Assembly: GCF_000313135.1 (NCBI RefSeq)
Contig: NW_004457442.1
Span: 1,084,657 to 1,148,656, forward strand
Length of the DNA: 64,000 bases
Direction of reading: 5' to 3'
Source: Acanthamoeba castellanii str. Neff
Taxonomy: Eukaryota; Discosea; Longamoebia; Acanthamoebidae
This document shows positions 52,137 to 62,700 of the stretch, in pieces. The position numbers and the translations under genes were made by a program. The number at the start of each line of letters is the position of its first letter. Position 1 is the first letter of the stretch. The notes beneath the pieces are model-generated. The model saw nothing but the letters and a program-made list of their open reading frames with translations. It made no database searches and was not told where the DNA came from.

Positions 52137-53700
52137 CTAGCCTCGGAGCGAGTAGCCGGCGCCCGAGAAGGGCACGAACTTCTTCTCCTCCTGCGGGGCG
52201 GGCTTCTTCTCTTCCTCCTTCTTCTTGCCTTGGTCCTTGCTGGCCGCTGGGGCGTTGGCCTTGGCGCTGGCGGCGGCCGCGGCGGTGTTCCCCGCTCCAA
52301 AGACCAGTCCGCCCGGCTTTCGCGTCGAGTCGGCCGCTGGTTTGGCTGCCGACAGCGACGGAGCAGAAGAGGAAGAGGAAGAGGAAGAAGTGGTGGGCCT
52401 GACGACGGGCTTGGACGCCGACGAAGAAGTGGAAGAGGAGGATGAAGACGAAGAGGAGTAAGGGGTGCTTGAAGTCGCACTGATGGACCTGCCGTCGAGT
52501 CTGAAGCCGGATCCGGGGAAGGAGGGCTTCGGCACCTCGGGCTCAGGCTCCGCCGGTTTGGCCCCGGGCGCCTCCTTCTCCGTAGCCTTGCCCTTGCCCT
52601 TGATCGAACTCACGGCCGCTTTCTCCAACTGCTGTCGGCGCGCTTGCTCGGCTGCAGGACCAATTTAATCAATCTATCAATCGCTGCCCGACCGTCCGGG
52701 AGGGGGCTTTAGAGTACGTACCCTTCTTCAGCTGGTCTTCTGAAGGGGCAAAGTCGACCATCACATCGGCCTCGATGATCGAAATGGCGTGAGAGGGGGT
52801 GTCAGGCTTCACCTCGAGCACGTTGATCTCATAGTTCCTGAATGGAGAGGGTCAGTTTCACATGCGTAAGGGGAAAGGCTGCGCGGAGCTCGTGATGTGT
52901 ACTTTTTGTTGTAGTTGATGATGATCACGTCGCCTGCGGTGAGGGCGGACCAGTTCCTGAGTGCGTTCTCCAGCCTGGAGTAACGAACAGCGAACAACCA
53001 GTCGTGAGAATGATAATCCCAAGATTGGGTGGTGAGGCCGAGAGTCAAAGTCCGTACACTGCCTTAGGGTTGGTGAGATCCAAGAAGGTCTCGTCGACGG
53101 GCTGCAGCTTCGTGTAGGTGCCTTTGGGAAGGGTGGCACTCTTGACATTGATAAGCTGGCCCTCGGTGAGCAAGAGTTGTTGCATCATCTGCACACCGCC
53201 GCAACAACAAGAGGATGTACACGGGCATTAGCGTACGCGCTGGCGCCAGAAATAGAAGAAGCAAGGGTCTACCCAGTGAGGAAGGTAGCACAAGCCCTCA
53301 TCAGCCACAAACTCCAGCACTCCGCAATGGGTGACGCGCCCTTGCGAGCCGCTCAGCTCGAACAGCATGGGGTATTCAATATTGAGGCGCGCTACACAAG
53401 ACGCCGTGTTAGTGCCCTCAGAACAGATGGTGAAGTCTCAATTGAATAACGTACCGAGAACATCGAGTGCAGATGCTGGCAAGATTACTGCACAGCATTT
53501 GGGGTTAGCCTAAAAGAAGAGCACAACGATGGCGTGGGAGAGTGTACTCTTGCCGCCGTTCTCCAGTTTCTCCTTGCCCATCATCGCCACCGAATAGCAG
53601 CGGTAGGTGGATTCAAACCGTGCGCCCTGCGGGAAGTTGAGGATCCCCTGCGGCAGCCCCGTCAGATTCCAGAAATTCTGCAGCGATCGATGTGGGGTTG
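52137..53700 (-). CDS. UFD1: UFD1 (ubiquitin fusion degradation 1), 5' end uncertain
   Basis: Complement exons 53677-53548, 53487-53455, 53391-53273, 53188-53058, 52974-52903, 52837-52722, 52651-52137, in frame. The first recognisable exon begins [18 protein letters not shown] after an acceptor, so a tiny first exon with the ATG lies upstream (not located; within 53680-53900). UFD1 marks: [91 protein letters not shown] and [20 protein letters not shown]. Two SHP boxes for Cdc48/p97 binding are present: FPGSGFRL (52497-52520) and FSGAGYSL at the C-terminal end. A Ser/Ala-rich spacer lies between. Works with NPL4 and Cdc48 in ERAD. Convergent with Hikeshi. Confidence 0.88.
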
Positions 53701-53909
53701 GATAGGATCAGCACATGTGCCAGATGATTCACACAATCTGGAGAAAAAGGGACACCATTTGGCTTTGCTTGCGTAAGGCGTGCTCTCGTTCTGTGTGCGA
53801 GGTGTGTGAGGTTCTTGATCTTTGCGTCGTGTCTGCCGATGACGTAAGCAAAGGGAAATAAAGAGAAAAGGCCCAGGGGTCGAGAAAATCAAAGAAGAAA
53901 ATAGAGAAG

Positions 53910-54684
53910 ATGAGAGCGGCTGTGAATGGACGAAGGCGTCTGCCGATTGCTGCTGGCACAACCACGTACGCACGCGCTACTGGTGTGCCGCATATATGGC
54001 AAAGAGGATTCAACGGAGCTCCGGCTCGGCAATCTTCCGTCCATTCGATACCGCTGTTCGTTTCCCTCAATCACCTTTCGCATCGTTCCATCGCCACCTC
54101 GGCGCCCCCTTTTACTCGGAAAGGAGCGAAGCCGCTGCCGGTTGCAGACGACGGAGAGGAAGATGAAGACGGAGAAAGCGCTGGGTGGCGGAGTGATGAT
54201 GAGGGTGAAGATGATCACGCGCCCCTGGCAAACAGCTTACAGAGTGCCGACGAGAAGCGGAGAAGACTGTTGAACAGCAAGCGGAGGGATATCAACAAGA
54301 AGGGGGTCACGTACCAAGGCGATATCGGCCCGGTGACCGCCGGAGCCGGCGTGCAGCTCAACGCCGACGACGACGGAGAGGAGGATCTCGTAATGGTCGA
54401 CGGTCAAGGCGATCACTATGAAGACGACGACGGGACCGAGGGTGAAGAAGCGCTTGAGCTCGATGCCGCCGATGATGAAGAGGATGATGAAGAAGAGGCT
54501 GGGGACGAGCAGGGTGTCCCTACCGGAGACAGGCCCAAGCCCAAGACCCGCGACAGGCGGCGCGTGGTGCCCGAGGGCGATGCCGACATGCGCCTCGATC
54601 GGTGGCTCAAGCTGCAGCTTCCGCACCTCCCCAACTCCCTCTTCCAGAAGCTCCTTCGCAAGCGCAAGGCACCCCTCCTCTCCG

Positions 54685-54741
<57 letters not shown>

Positions 54742-55248
54742 ACGCTTTGCGTTAGATCCGAGTGGTTGGTGCGGCGGAGCAGGTGGTGGACGAGGAGGGC
54801 GACGCACCAACGAGCAGCAAGCGGACCGCCAAGCTGGACGGGAAGCGACAACTGCAGGTGGGCGATGTGATCACCTACCCGGCCTATCTTGACACTCTCA
54901 AGCTCGACGCCAAGCCTCGCATCAAGCGGGAAATGAACCCGCTCTCCGGTGCACCCGCGCGCATCACATCCTATGTTATTATTATTATTCGTTCTTATTA
55001 TACGAGCAGCTCCCGCGTGTGGTCTCTAGCTCACACGTTTTTGATCAGAGGAGGACACGAAGCTGGCGCAGAGTTGGGTCATCTACAAGGACAGCCGCCT
55101 GATTGCACTCAACAAACCGCCTGGCCTGCCCGTGCAAGGTGGGTCCGATGTGGGAGACAATCACCTGGGTAGGTTCCTATCCGCGCTCAAATTCGACAAG
55201 GAGGAAGTACCAAGACTCGTGCATCGCCTGGACAAGGTACACATGGAA

Positions 55249-55299
<51 letters not shown>

Positions 55300-56257
55300 A
55301 CGGATACATTGATTGAACACGGTCATATACAAACACAGGAATGTAGCGGTGTGCTCATCATGGGCCGATCCCGCGCCGATGCTGCCCACTTCACGTCGCT
55401 CTTCAAGAACAAGCACGTCACCAAGCAGTACTGGGCCGTCCTCGCGGGCGTGCCCAACCCCAGGTCCGGCCGGCTGGCCGTGCCTCTCAAGGAACTCGGC
55501 CAGGGCATGGGCGTGGCAGCCAACATGCAAGGTGAGCGCCTCTCACTCCCCCCCCCGTGATTGTTGCCTGTGTGCACATTGCAATGTGCTCACACTGCGC
55601 GGCTTTCTTATGACGATGGTGCTGATGATGACGACGATGACAATGATCCATAGACGAGGGCGCGAAGATGGCGGTCACCCGCTACGAGACCCGCGCCGAT
55701 GCGACCAACGAGGTTTCGTTTGTGGAGCTGTGGCCGTGGACGGGGCGGAAACACCAGCTGCGTGTCCACTGCGCGGAGGTGCTCAAGGCGCCCATTCTCG
55801 GCGACGACAAGTACGGCTCGCGCGAGGCCTTCGATAGGTTCGAGCTCATGCTCGACAACATCGACAACCTTCACCTTCACTGTCGCTCGCTCGAGATTCC
55901 GCACCCCATCAAGGAGAATCAGAGGTGCGTCTTCTTCATCCTCCTTCCGGCCTGCAGAACTCGAACAGCCGTGTTTACGTGTCGTGTGTTGTGTGTAGGC
56001 TACGGATTGTGGCAGCTCCGCCGACCTACTTCCGCCGCACGATGGATACGTTCGAGTTTAGCGAGCACGACGCGCCACTTCCTCCCGCCCGTGTGACGTC
56101 GACGGCGGGACTCAAGAAGAAGGCTCAAAAGGAAGCCAAGAAGGCCGAAAGGGAAGCCCAGAACAGAAACAAGAAAGCGAGATCGGCCGAAGCGGCAGCA
56201 GCCAAAGGAAAGCAGAAGAAGAAGGAGAGCAAGCCAAAGAAACTGCACATCAAATGA
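53910..56257 (+). CDS. RluA-family RNA pseudouridine synthase, probably mitochondrial
   Basis: About 620 residues; exons 53910-54668 (or 54689), 54756-54948, 55049-55236, 55339-55531, 55654-55924, 55999-56257. Basic, Arg/Ser-rich N terminus typical of a mitochondrial presequence; then a long acidic insert; an S4-type start MRLDRWLKLQLPHLPNSLFQ; IALNKPPGLPVQGG; the catalytic VPRLVHRLDK joined across an intron to ECSGVLIMGRS (Asp of HRLD); ELWPWTGRKHQLRVHCAEV. The C terminus is a Lys/Ala coil (KKKAQKEAKKAEREAQNRNK). Isomerises uridine in rRNA/tRNA. The first intron either uses a GC donor at 54669 (best protein fit) or a GT donor at 54690 that adds seven residues. Confidence 0.85.
54690..54738. 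repeat. Intronic TG microsatellite
   Basis: About 24 perfect TG units fill most of intron 1 of the pseudouridine synthase gene. Confidence 0.9.
55249..55298. repeat. Intronic CA microsatellite
   Basis: Perfect CA run of about 25 units in the intron that splits the catalytic HRLDK/ECSG motif of the pseudouridine synthase gene. Confidence 0.9.
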
Positions 56258-56801
56258 ACCATTACCCCTTTTACCACACACCACACCATCAACGTCGAGC
56301 CGCGATTCAACAGCGCCGTCGCTGCAGTTCTCCAGCCGCCATCAGATTCCCATACGGTCATCGTCTGGTCAACTTTGGCTTGGCTGGAGGCCGCCAGGTC
56401 GTCCAACTCCACGCGCTCGCCTGGACGAGCAGCTTTCCTGCTGGACAGCCGCATGGACGAGCTGCTTTCCTGCAGGAAGCCAGCCTTTTCGGCGGGAGCA
56501 GCTCTCTGCCTGACGCGGCCCTGTTGGCTTTCCTTTCTTGAACAGTCATTCCTTACTTGGCCATGGGATTCTCTGAGATGCTGACGTGTCCAGCAAATAA
56601 AGGGATTTTTCCGGGTGTCGTTTTACCCAATTCGGAGCTCTGTCGCCCACTCAGGAGCGTTGCGTACTCCGCACGCGTGGCGCAAGGCGCCTACATAAGT
56701 TCCAACCGACGAAGAAAGACCATTCTCAACAACCACCTCGCCAGCACCACAACAAGTCGAACATCACAACAGCTACCACCCCCACAGCAGCTAACATCAC
56801 C
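56258..56801. other. Upstream region of lipase copy 2, 544 bp
   Basis: The first ~135 bp is 3' flank of the pseudouridine synthase gene. From about 56395 to 56801 it is the inverted copy of the lipase upstream region, with the doubled GGACGAGC(A/T)GCTTTCCTG element (near 56423 and 56455), the GGCGCAAGGCGCC palindrome-like box and TACATAAG (56692-56699) about 105 bp before the ATG. Confidence 0.65.
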
Positions 56802-57980
56802 ATGAGCTTTCTCGTACGCACACTCGGCCGCCTCTTCTCGACCGCTGCCTCAGCTCCCACCTCGACCACCACTACTATCACAACTGCTTCTCGCCCCACC
56901 ACCACCATCCCCACTACTACTACGACGACGAGGTCATGCACCACTCCCTCGTTGAACGTTTCAGACTTCTTTTCTTTTGAGAACGACGATATCACGACAA
57001 CCTCCTCGACCATCACCGAAGAAGACGACTTCTGCCTCCTCGCCGAGCAGCACGAAGACGAAGCCGAAGAAGAAGACATCGCCTTCTTCTCGAAGGAGGA
57101 GGCCCTCGTGATGGCCAACTACTCGACCCTCGCCTACTTCCCCCTGGCCGACAATTGCAAGGCTGACCCGAGCTTCACCGTGAGCCGCTTCGAGACCGAC
57201 CTTTCAACGGCCTACGTGCGTGCCCAGGGCTCGCGCGTCGTCATCACCTACAAGGGCACCGATACCGCGACGGACTTCGCCACCGACTTCACCCCCTGGC
57301 CCGCCGCCTGCCCCGAGCTTCTGCCCGAGGGCGGGCGCGTCCATTCGGGCTTCCTCGCCGCCTTCCGAAGCACCTGGCCCCAGGTGCGCGCCACCATCGA
57401 GACCCACGCCGCGAGCCAGGGCCTTTCCATCGCCGAGCTCGACGTGACGGTTACCGGCCACAGCCTCGGAGCGGCGCAGGCCACGCTGGCGGCCCTCCAG
57501 ATGGCGCAGCTCGTGGCGGCCGTGGACCAGATTCGCTTGGTCACCTTCGGCTCGCCTCGAGTGTTCACGCACGCCGGCGCGGCGTTCTTCAACAAGCTCG
57601 GCCTCGGGGCGCGAACGCTTCGCGTGGCGGAGAACGACGTCGATCCGGTCACCATGGTGAATCTCGGATCTTTGGGCTTCAAGCATGTGGGCCTCAATCT
57701 TCGCGTGGAGAAGCCCGCCACCGCTTGGCACCATCTCATGGACGGCTACACGGGCGGCTTGTTGGCGGCCGCCTTCATCCCCACGTACGCCGTGGGTTCC
57801 CGCCGCGCCTTCCTCTACACCTGCCGCCGCATTCTTCGCCTCATCTAATGAGTCGAGTCTCTCTACCGAGGCGATCTGATCTCATCTTGTCAATACAATA
57901 TTCGTTTCTTTTCAGAATCTTGTCGCTACTCTCGAACGGTAAGAGTCTTTGGGGTGGTTTGATCTCTCTCGATCTGTTGA
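56395..57980 (+). repeat. Inverted duplication, arm 2 (lipase gene plus flanks)
   Basis: Mirror copy of 14815-16420 in opposite orientation, with the two promoters facing each other across about 40 kb. Nearly identical through the reading frame and promoter, decaying only past the stop codon (57849-57980). Confidence 0.9.
56802..57848 (+). CDS. Class-3 lipase-like alpha/beta hydrolase, copy 2
   Basis: 348 residues, intronless, about 98% identical to copy 1. Same Thr-rich and acidic N-terminal region, GHSLG nucleophile elbow, and VDPVTMV and HVGL segments. Differences: a shorter Thr run, Lys for Asn in DNCKADPS, Gln for His in WPQVRAT, Thr for Ala in KPATAW, and FIPTYAV/FLYTCRR for FFPTYAV/FIFTCRR. 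Both copies are intact, so both may be expressed. Low divergence means a recent duplication or gene conversion. Confidence 0.85.
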   Translation: MSFLVRTLGRLFSTAASAPTSTTTTITTASRPTTTIPTTTTTTRSCTTPSLNVSDFFSFENDDITTTSSTITEEDDFCLLAEQHEDEAEEEDIAFFSKEEALVMANYSTLAYFPLADNCKADPSFTVSRFETDLSTAYVRAQGSRVVITYKGTDTATDFATDFTPWPAACPELLPEGGRVHSGFLAAFRSTWPQVRATIETHAASQGLSIAELDVTVTGHSLGAAQATLAALQMAQLVAAVDQIRLVTFGSPRVFTHAGAAFFNKLGLGARTLRVAENDVDPVTMVNLGSLGFKHVGLNLRVEKPATAWHHLMDGYTGGLLAAAFIPTYAVGSRRAFLYTCRRILRLI

Positions 57981-58014
57981 TGACGTATGAATTGTCCAAA
58001 ATCGTTCATAGCGA

Positions 58015-59658
58015 TTAGCTGCCGAGATCGTCGTCGACTTCGAAATGGAAGATGTCGTCGTAGGACGACGTGCTCCGGCCCATGCTCCCCACGTCCGACG
58101 GAGTTGAGTCCTGGCGGGCCATCCGTGGGCGAGGCCGGCCGCTCCCGCTCGGTCGCATGCTCAGTTCGCCTTCGAATCCGATCTCCTCCTCGACCGAGCC
58201 CTCCGTGACGGGCTCCACGTCGCTCGCCGAGTCGAGGAGATGGCGCGGCGGGTGGTGATGGCCCAGCGGCAGACCGATGCGCTCCTCCTCGTCGTTGCCC
58301 ACCAGGAAGTGCGGCTTCTTCGGATCGCTGACGAAGGCCTCGGCCTTGCCGTCGACGGCATTCACCTGCTCCTCTTCATCGCCTTCCATGGGCTTGAGGT
58401 GTGCGGTGCAGGCATCGGACTCGCTCTCCTCCTCGTCATCGTCATCGGACCAGTCGTCGGCAGGCTGGAGGTGGGCGACCAGCTTGCCCAGCGATGATTG
58501 CTTCTTGATCTTTACGTGGATCTCGCCTGTGCGGTAGTACGCGACGGTGGTGAGTACAGAGCGAACGTATTGAATGTGAACTCAATTGCGCCATGTGTGG
58601 CGTACCAGGAAGCGCGTTGGGGATGGTGGACTTGAGCTGCAGCCACATGTCCACCTCTCGGTCCAGGGGCAGCGGACCCAGAGGCACCTGTCAGACGCAA
58701 ACAACATGCACCCTTTTCTGTTATGCACACATACATGATGACGATGACAATGAGAGCAGGCAAGCCTGTGACGTACGTCGATGACGCCCAGCAAGTCGTC
58801 TGACGCCGCCGACTCACTCTTGTCCAGCACCTGCACCGATATGGAGTCTGTTGCAACACCAGCCCGGTGAGCGCCGATGCACCAACAATAGCAGGGAGGC
58901 GACGGGGAAATGCGCATACCGGAGACGCCGACAAAGTACTGCTCGTTCCAGACCGGGTGGGGCGTGTGCCAGCAGACGGACGACTGACGCAGGCGGGACA
59001 CCGACGTGACGACACAGTAGATGTTGGCCGCCAGGGCCTTGGGCCGGGACTTGCCCGGCCGCATGTCGCGCGCCTCCAGCACCACCACCTTCGTGTCCTG
59101 CCACTTCCCTGCGAGGTCGTCAGTCCACAAGCGTGTGCGGTGTGCGGTGCGGGTGCGGCGTGCGTGTGCGGTGGGGTGTGTGTGTGTGCTGTGTGTGTGT
59201 GCGCGCGCACCAAGCGCTTCCTCTTCGGCTTTCTTGCGAAGTTCGGCATCGGCGGCGTCGAGGCTCGTGCCCTGATCGGCGTCCGGAGGCGAAGGCGTGA
59301 GCTGGACCTCCTCCTCGAGGCAGCCGTCGATCAGATCGAGGTCGGTCGCCGATGTGAAGTGCTTCACGAGGAACGGCGGACGGCTGCGGCCGCCGTCGAG
59401 GAGGAACTGTGGGTTGACGTTCATCATGAGCGCGTTGAGGGCGCTCGGGGCTGGCTCGGACGTGGCGGTGGGCAGGGCCGAGCCGTCGCTCGGGAGGAGG
59501 CCCATCTTCTCGTAGGCCATGCCCACGTGCTGCGCCTCGAACAGCTCGTCCCACCCCTCGCGGGTCTTCAATCGCTTCGTCGCCATCCGCTTCGCTCGCT
59601 CCGTCCACTGTACAATAAAAAAAAAGTTCGCTGATCAGCAGCGACGCACGTACGCGCC

Positions 59659-59707
<49 letters not shown>

Positions 59708-62700
59708 CACGTTAGCAGCAGGGCTGGGTAGGCGTACGTGGGTCTTGTTGCGATTCTTGTAGAACTTGAGGAAGATGTTGAGGTTGTGCATGGCGTGCGC
59801 TGTGAGCTCCAGTTGCAGATGTCGGACGACCAGGAGCGCATTCCGCGTCTCCGACAGGAGCCACCTAATAGTAGTGATCAAGTGGTGCGCAACGTGGGTC
59901 GGCCATCTGACGTGATCGGCACAACGCCGGGTGGAAAAGCAACAGTGCAAGAGCTACCTGAGGGAGGCGACTTCCATGTCGCCGGCGTCGGTCTGGTACC
60001 AGACGAAGAGAATGTCGTCGGGCGCGGCGTTCTTGGCGGTCTCCAGCACCTCGTTCCAGCCCTTGTAGTCGAAAAAGAGCGCCTCCGTCTTGTTGATGAC
60101 CATGCCGGCCTGGGTGAACTGTTTCTCGAGAAAGATGTCCATCTCCCGGTTCAGCGTGTCCTCGGGCGTGAGCCACAGAACCACGTCGCCTGCGCCCACA
60201 ACAACCACAACAATGCGGCAGAACCTGGTCAGCGACTGACGGTAGTGGTAAAAATAAATAGAAAAGATAAAAATAAAATAAAATAAAATGCGCACCCGTC
60301 GAGAGGTGCTTGTTGGCCGTCGCGAGGGAGCACGTGGGGTAGGGCGCCTCGGAGCCGAGCTGATTCACGTCCTGCTTGGTGCCAAAGGACGACGGCACTG
60401 AAAGAGAAAGAATGAAAGAAAGAAAGAAGAAAGCCGGTCGGTGAGGTGAGTGTGTGCGATGCTGCTGCCACGACTTTGGTGGGCGGGTACCGTTGACGGT
60501 GCGGTTGGACTTGCGCTTTTGTTTGCGCTTGGCCGCCAGCAGCAGGTGCTTGACTGCGCATGTCACGAAGCTCGGGTCAGTGACTGACAGGCGTAGAGCT
60601 AGAGAGTGGAGGTGGTGGGGAGGGTGTACCGATCATGCGTTCGAGCCGGGCGGCCTCCTTCTCGGGCAGCCATCGGAGGTAGTAGTTACTCCACACGCGC
60701 TGCGACGGCGAGAGGAAGGAGAGCGCGTTGGGCGAAGGCACCAGGATTTTCTGCGGCAGCTCGTCCATGGTGCGCGGCGACAGGACCGTGGCCAATGCCG
60801 GCGAAGCCCCAGTGACGCGCGCCTGCTGCGCCTGCGATGGGACGCGCAGCTGGGGCACGGCCGGAAAGGACTGCGCCGCACCGCCGCCACCACCCGCGGC
60901 CGACAGCTCCTCGATTTCCTTGGACTCCATCGTGGCCAGCGTCTTGCGGCCCTTGGGCCGTCGCCGCCCCAGCAGCACGTTATTGTCGATGGGCTGCTCG
61001 GGCAGCATTTCCTCGTAGGCGCGTGGCCGCATCGCTGCAGGCGTACGCCCGATGGCGACGGTGCCCGACCGACGACGTCGGGCATAGTGGTTCGGCGAGT
61101 CGTCGCTGCGCAGCGGGGAGTCGTCGTCGCCGGCGTTGGGGTTGTTGGCGCCTGGCCTGGTGGTGCGCCGTCGATAGAGGTAGTCGCGGTTGCGGAAGAG
61201 GGCGATGTTGTCCATGACCTCGTCCCACAGCGAGGTGGTGGTATCCTCGACCTTGTTCTCCCGTCGCTCGTAGTCGCTGTCGTAGAGGAACGTGCCGTGC
61301 TTGCATGTGTACAAATTGTCCAAGACGAACAGCAGGAACTCCTCGTTATACTGGACAACGACGCAAGCTGTCAGCCAACAATGCAAAGGTGTGTGCCGTG
61401 TGTGTCGTGCTTGTCGTGTTGCGTGTCGTGTGCGAGTTGCGTGCATGAATTACCTCAAAATCGTTGGGAAAGAGTTGCATGGTGGTCCACACGCAGTCGA
61501 TGAACTGTACAAAGATCGGTGACTGCGGTCGCGTGTCTCCGCCCAGCTGGTCGTGGCCTGCGTGTGAGTTCGGTCACGGTGTGAGCCAAGGCGAGACACA
61601 TCGTGTGCGCAGTTGGTTAGCGTTGAAACATACCGCATCGCTTGTGAAACTGGTGGCCGAAGGAGAGCCACTCCTTCTCAACAAGAACGCAAAACCCACT
61701 TATGGTCCGGTAGAAGGAGTCCATCATAAGCTCCATCTTGATAGATTGAGACAAAGTCAGAAATAGGAAGCGTGAGTCCAGGAAGTTTTCTTCACTCGCT
61801 CAGCAACAATCGAAGGCCAGGAACGTACCATGGAGCAAACAATGCTTGTGCGATCCCAGCCATCGCTAAGGCGGTGGGCGAAGAGAAGAGAAGAGCGAGC
61901 GAGCGAGTGAGTGAGTGAGGATAACAAGCCAAGCTCGCCGAACAAGCGAAGGGGTTGGCTGCTGCTAAGGTACCTGCAGTGGATGAGCGCCGGACCGGGA
62001 TAAACGGCCATGTGTCGCACCACGTCGTAGATGGCGGACAGCATCCGGCCGGTTCGGTCGAACCAGTCCAGCTGCGCCTCGTCCTTGATCGTTCCCTCCA
62101 CAATCGCCTGGTCGTGGAGTCACCTCCAATTGTCAGCCGATCAAGCGAAGCGAGGCGTTGAGTAGAGTAGCGCAGAGTGTACCTTCTTGAGCTTATCTAA
62201 ACTCTCATGCATGACATGAATATTATCTACATCCAAAAATGATACAACGGTGTTGGGATAGTCCTCGTAACCACCGCCCGTTGCTTTGTGCATCACCGCG
62301 GTGAGCTTGGGCCTGTGCGCATAAAGGTGATGTGAGTCAGGGGCTCAGCCTCATAATGACGGACACCACGGCACGCAGGCACGAGCGGTGGCCAAGTTGT
62401 ACCTGACGTCAATGATTCGTACTGGCACCGACGGATTGATTGCCCCGAGTGCGTTGATGAACTTTTCGTCGGCCGATGATCGAGCGAACCCTTGATGAGT
62501 GGTGTTAAAGAAGGACGCTACACTTAAGAATGTGTTGGAACTGGTGGCTCCTGCTGGGCACAGCGTGTTGTACGTACCCAGTAGGCCGACTCGTGGCTGT
62601 GATGACCGACAGATCACGGCGCTCCCCGATCGCCAGCAGAGAGCGGGCAGACGGCACTTGACCCGGTACTTGGCGCATTCGTGGAGCTCTGCATCGCCGA

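Noticed and set aside
14815..57980. Transposon bounded by the lipase inverted repeats
   Set aside because: The 40 kb between the arms holds ordinary single-copy genes, the arms carry a lipase gene and no transposase, and no target-site duplication was seen.
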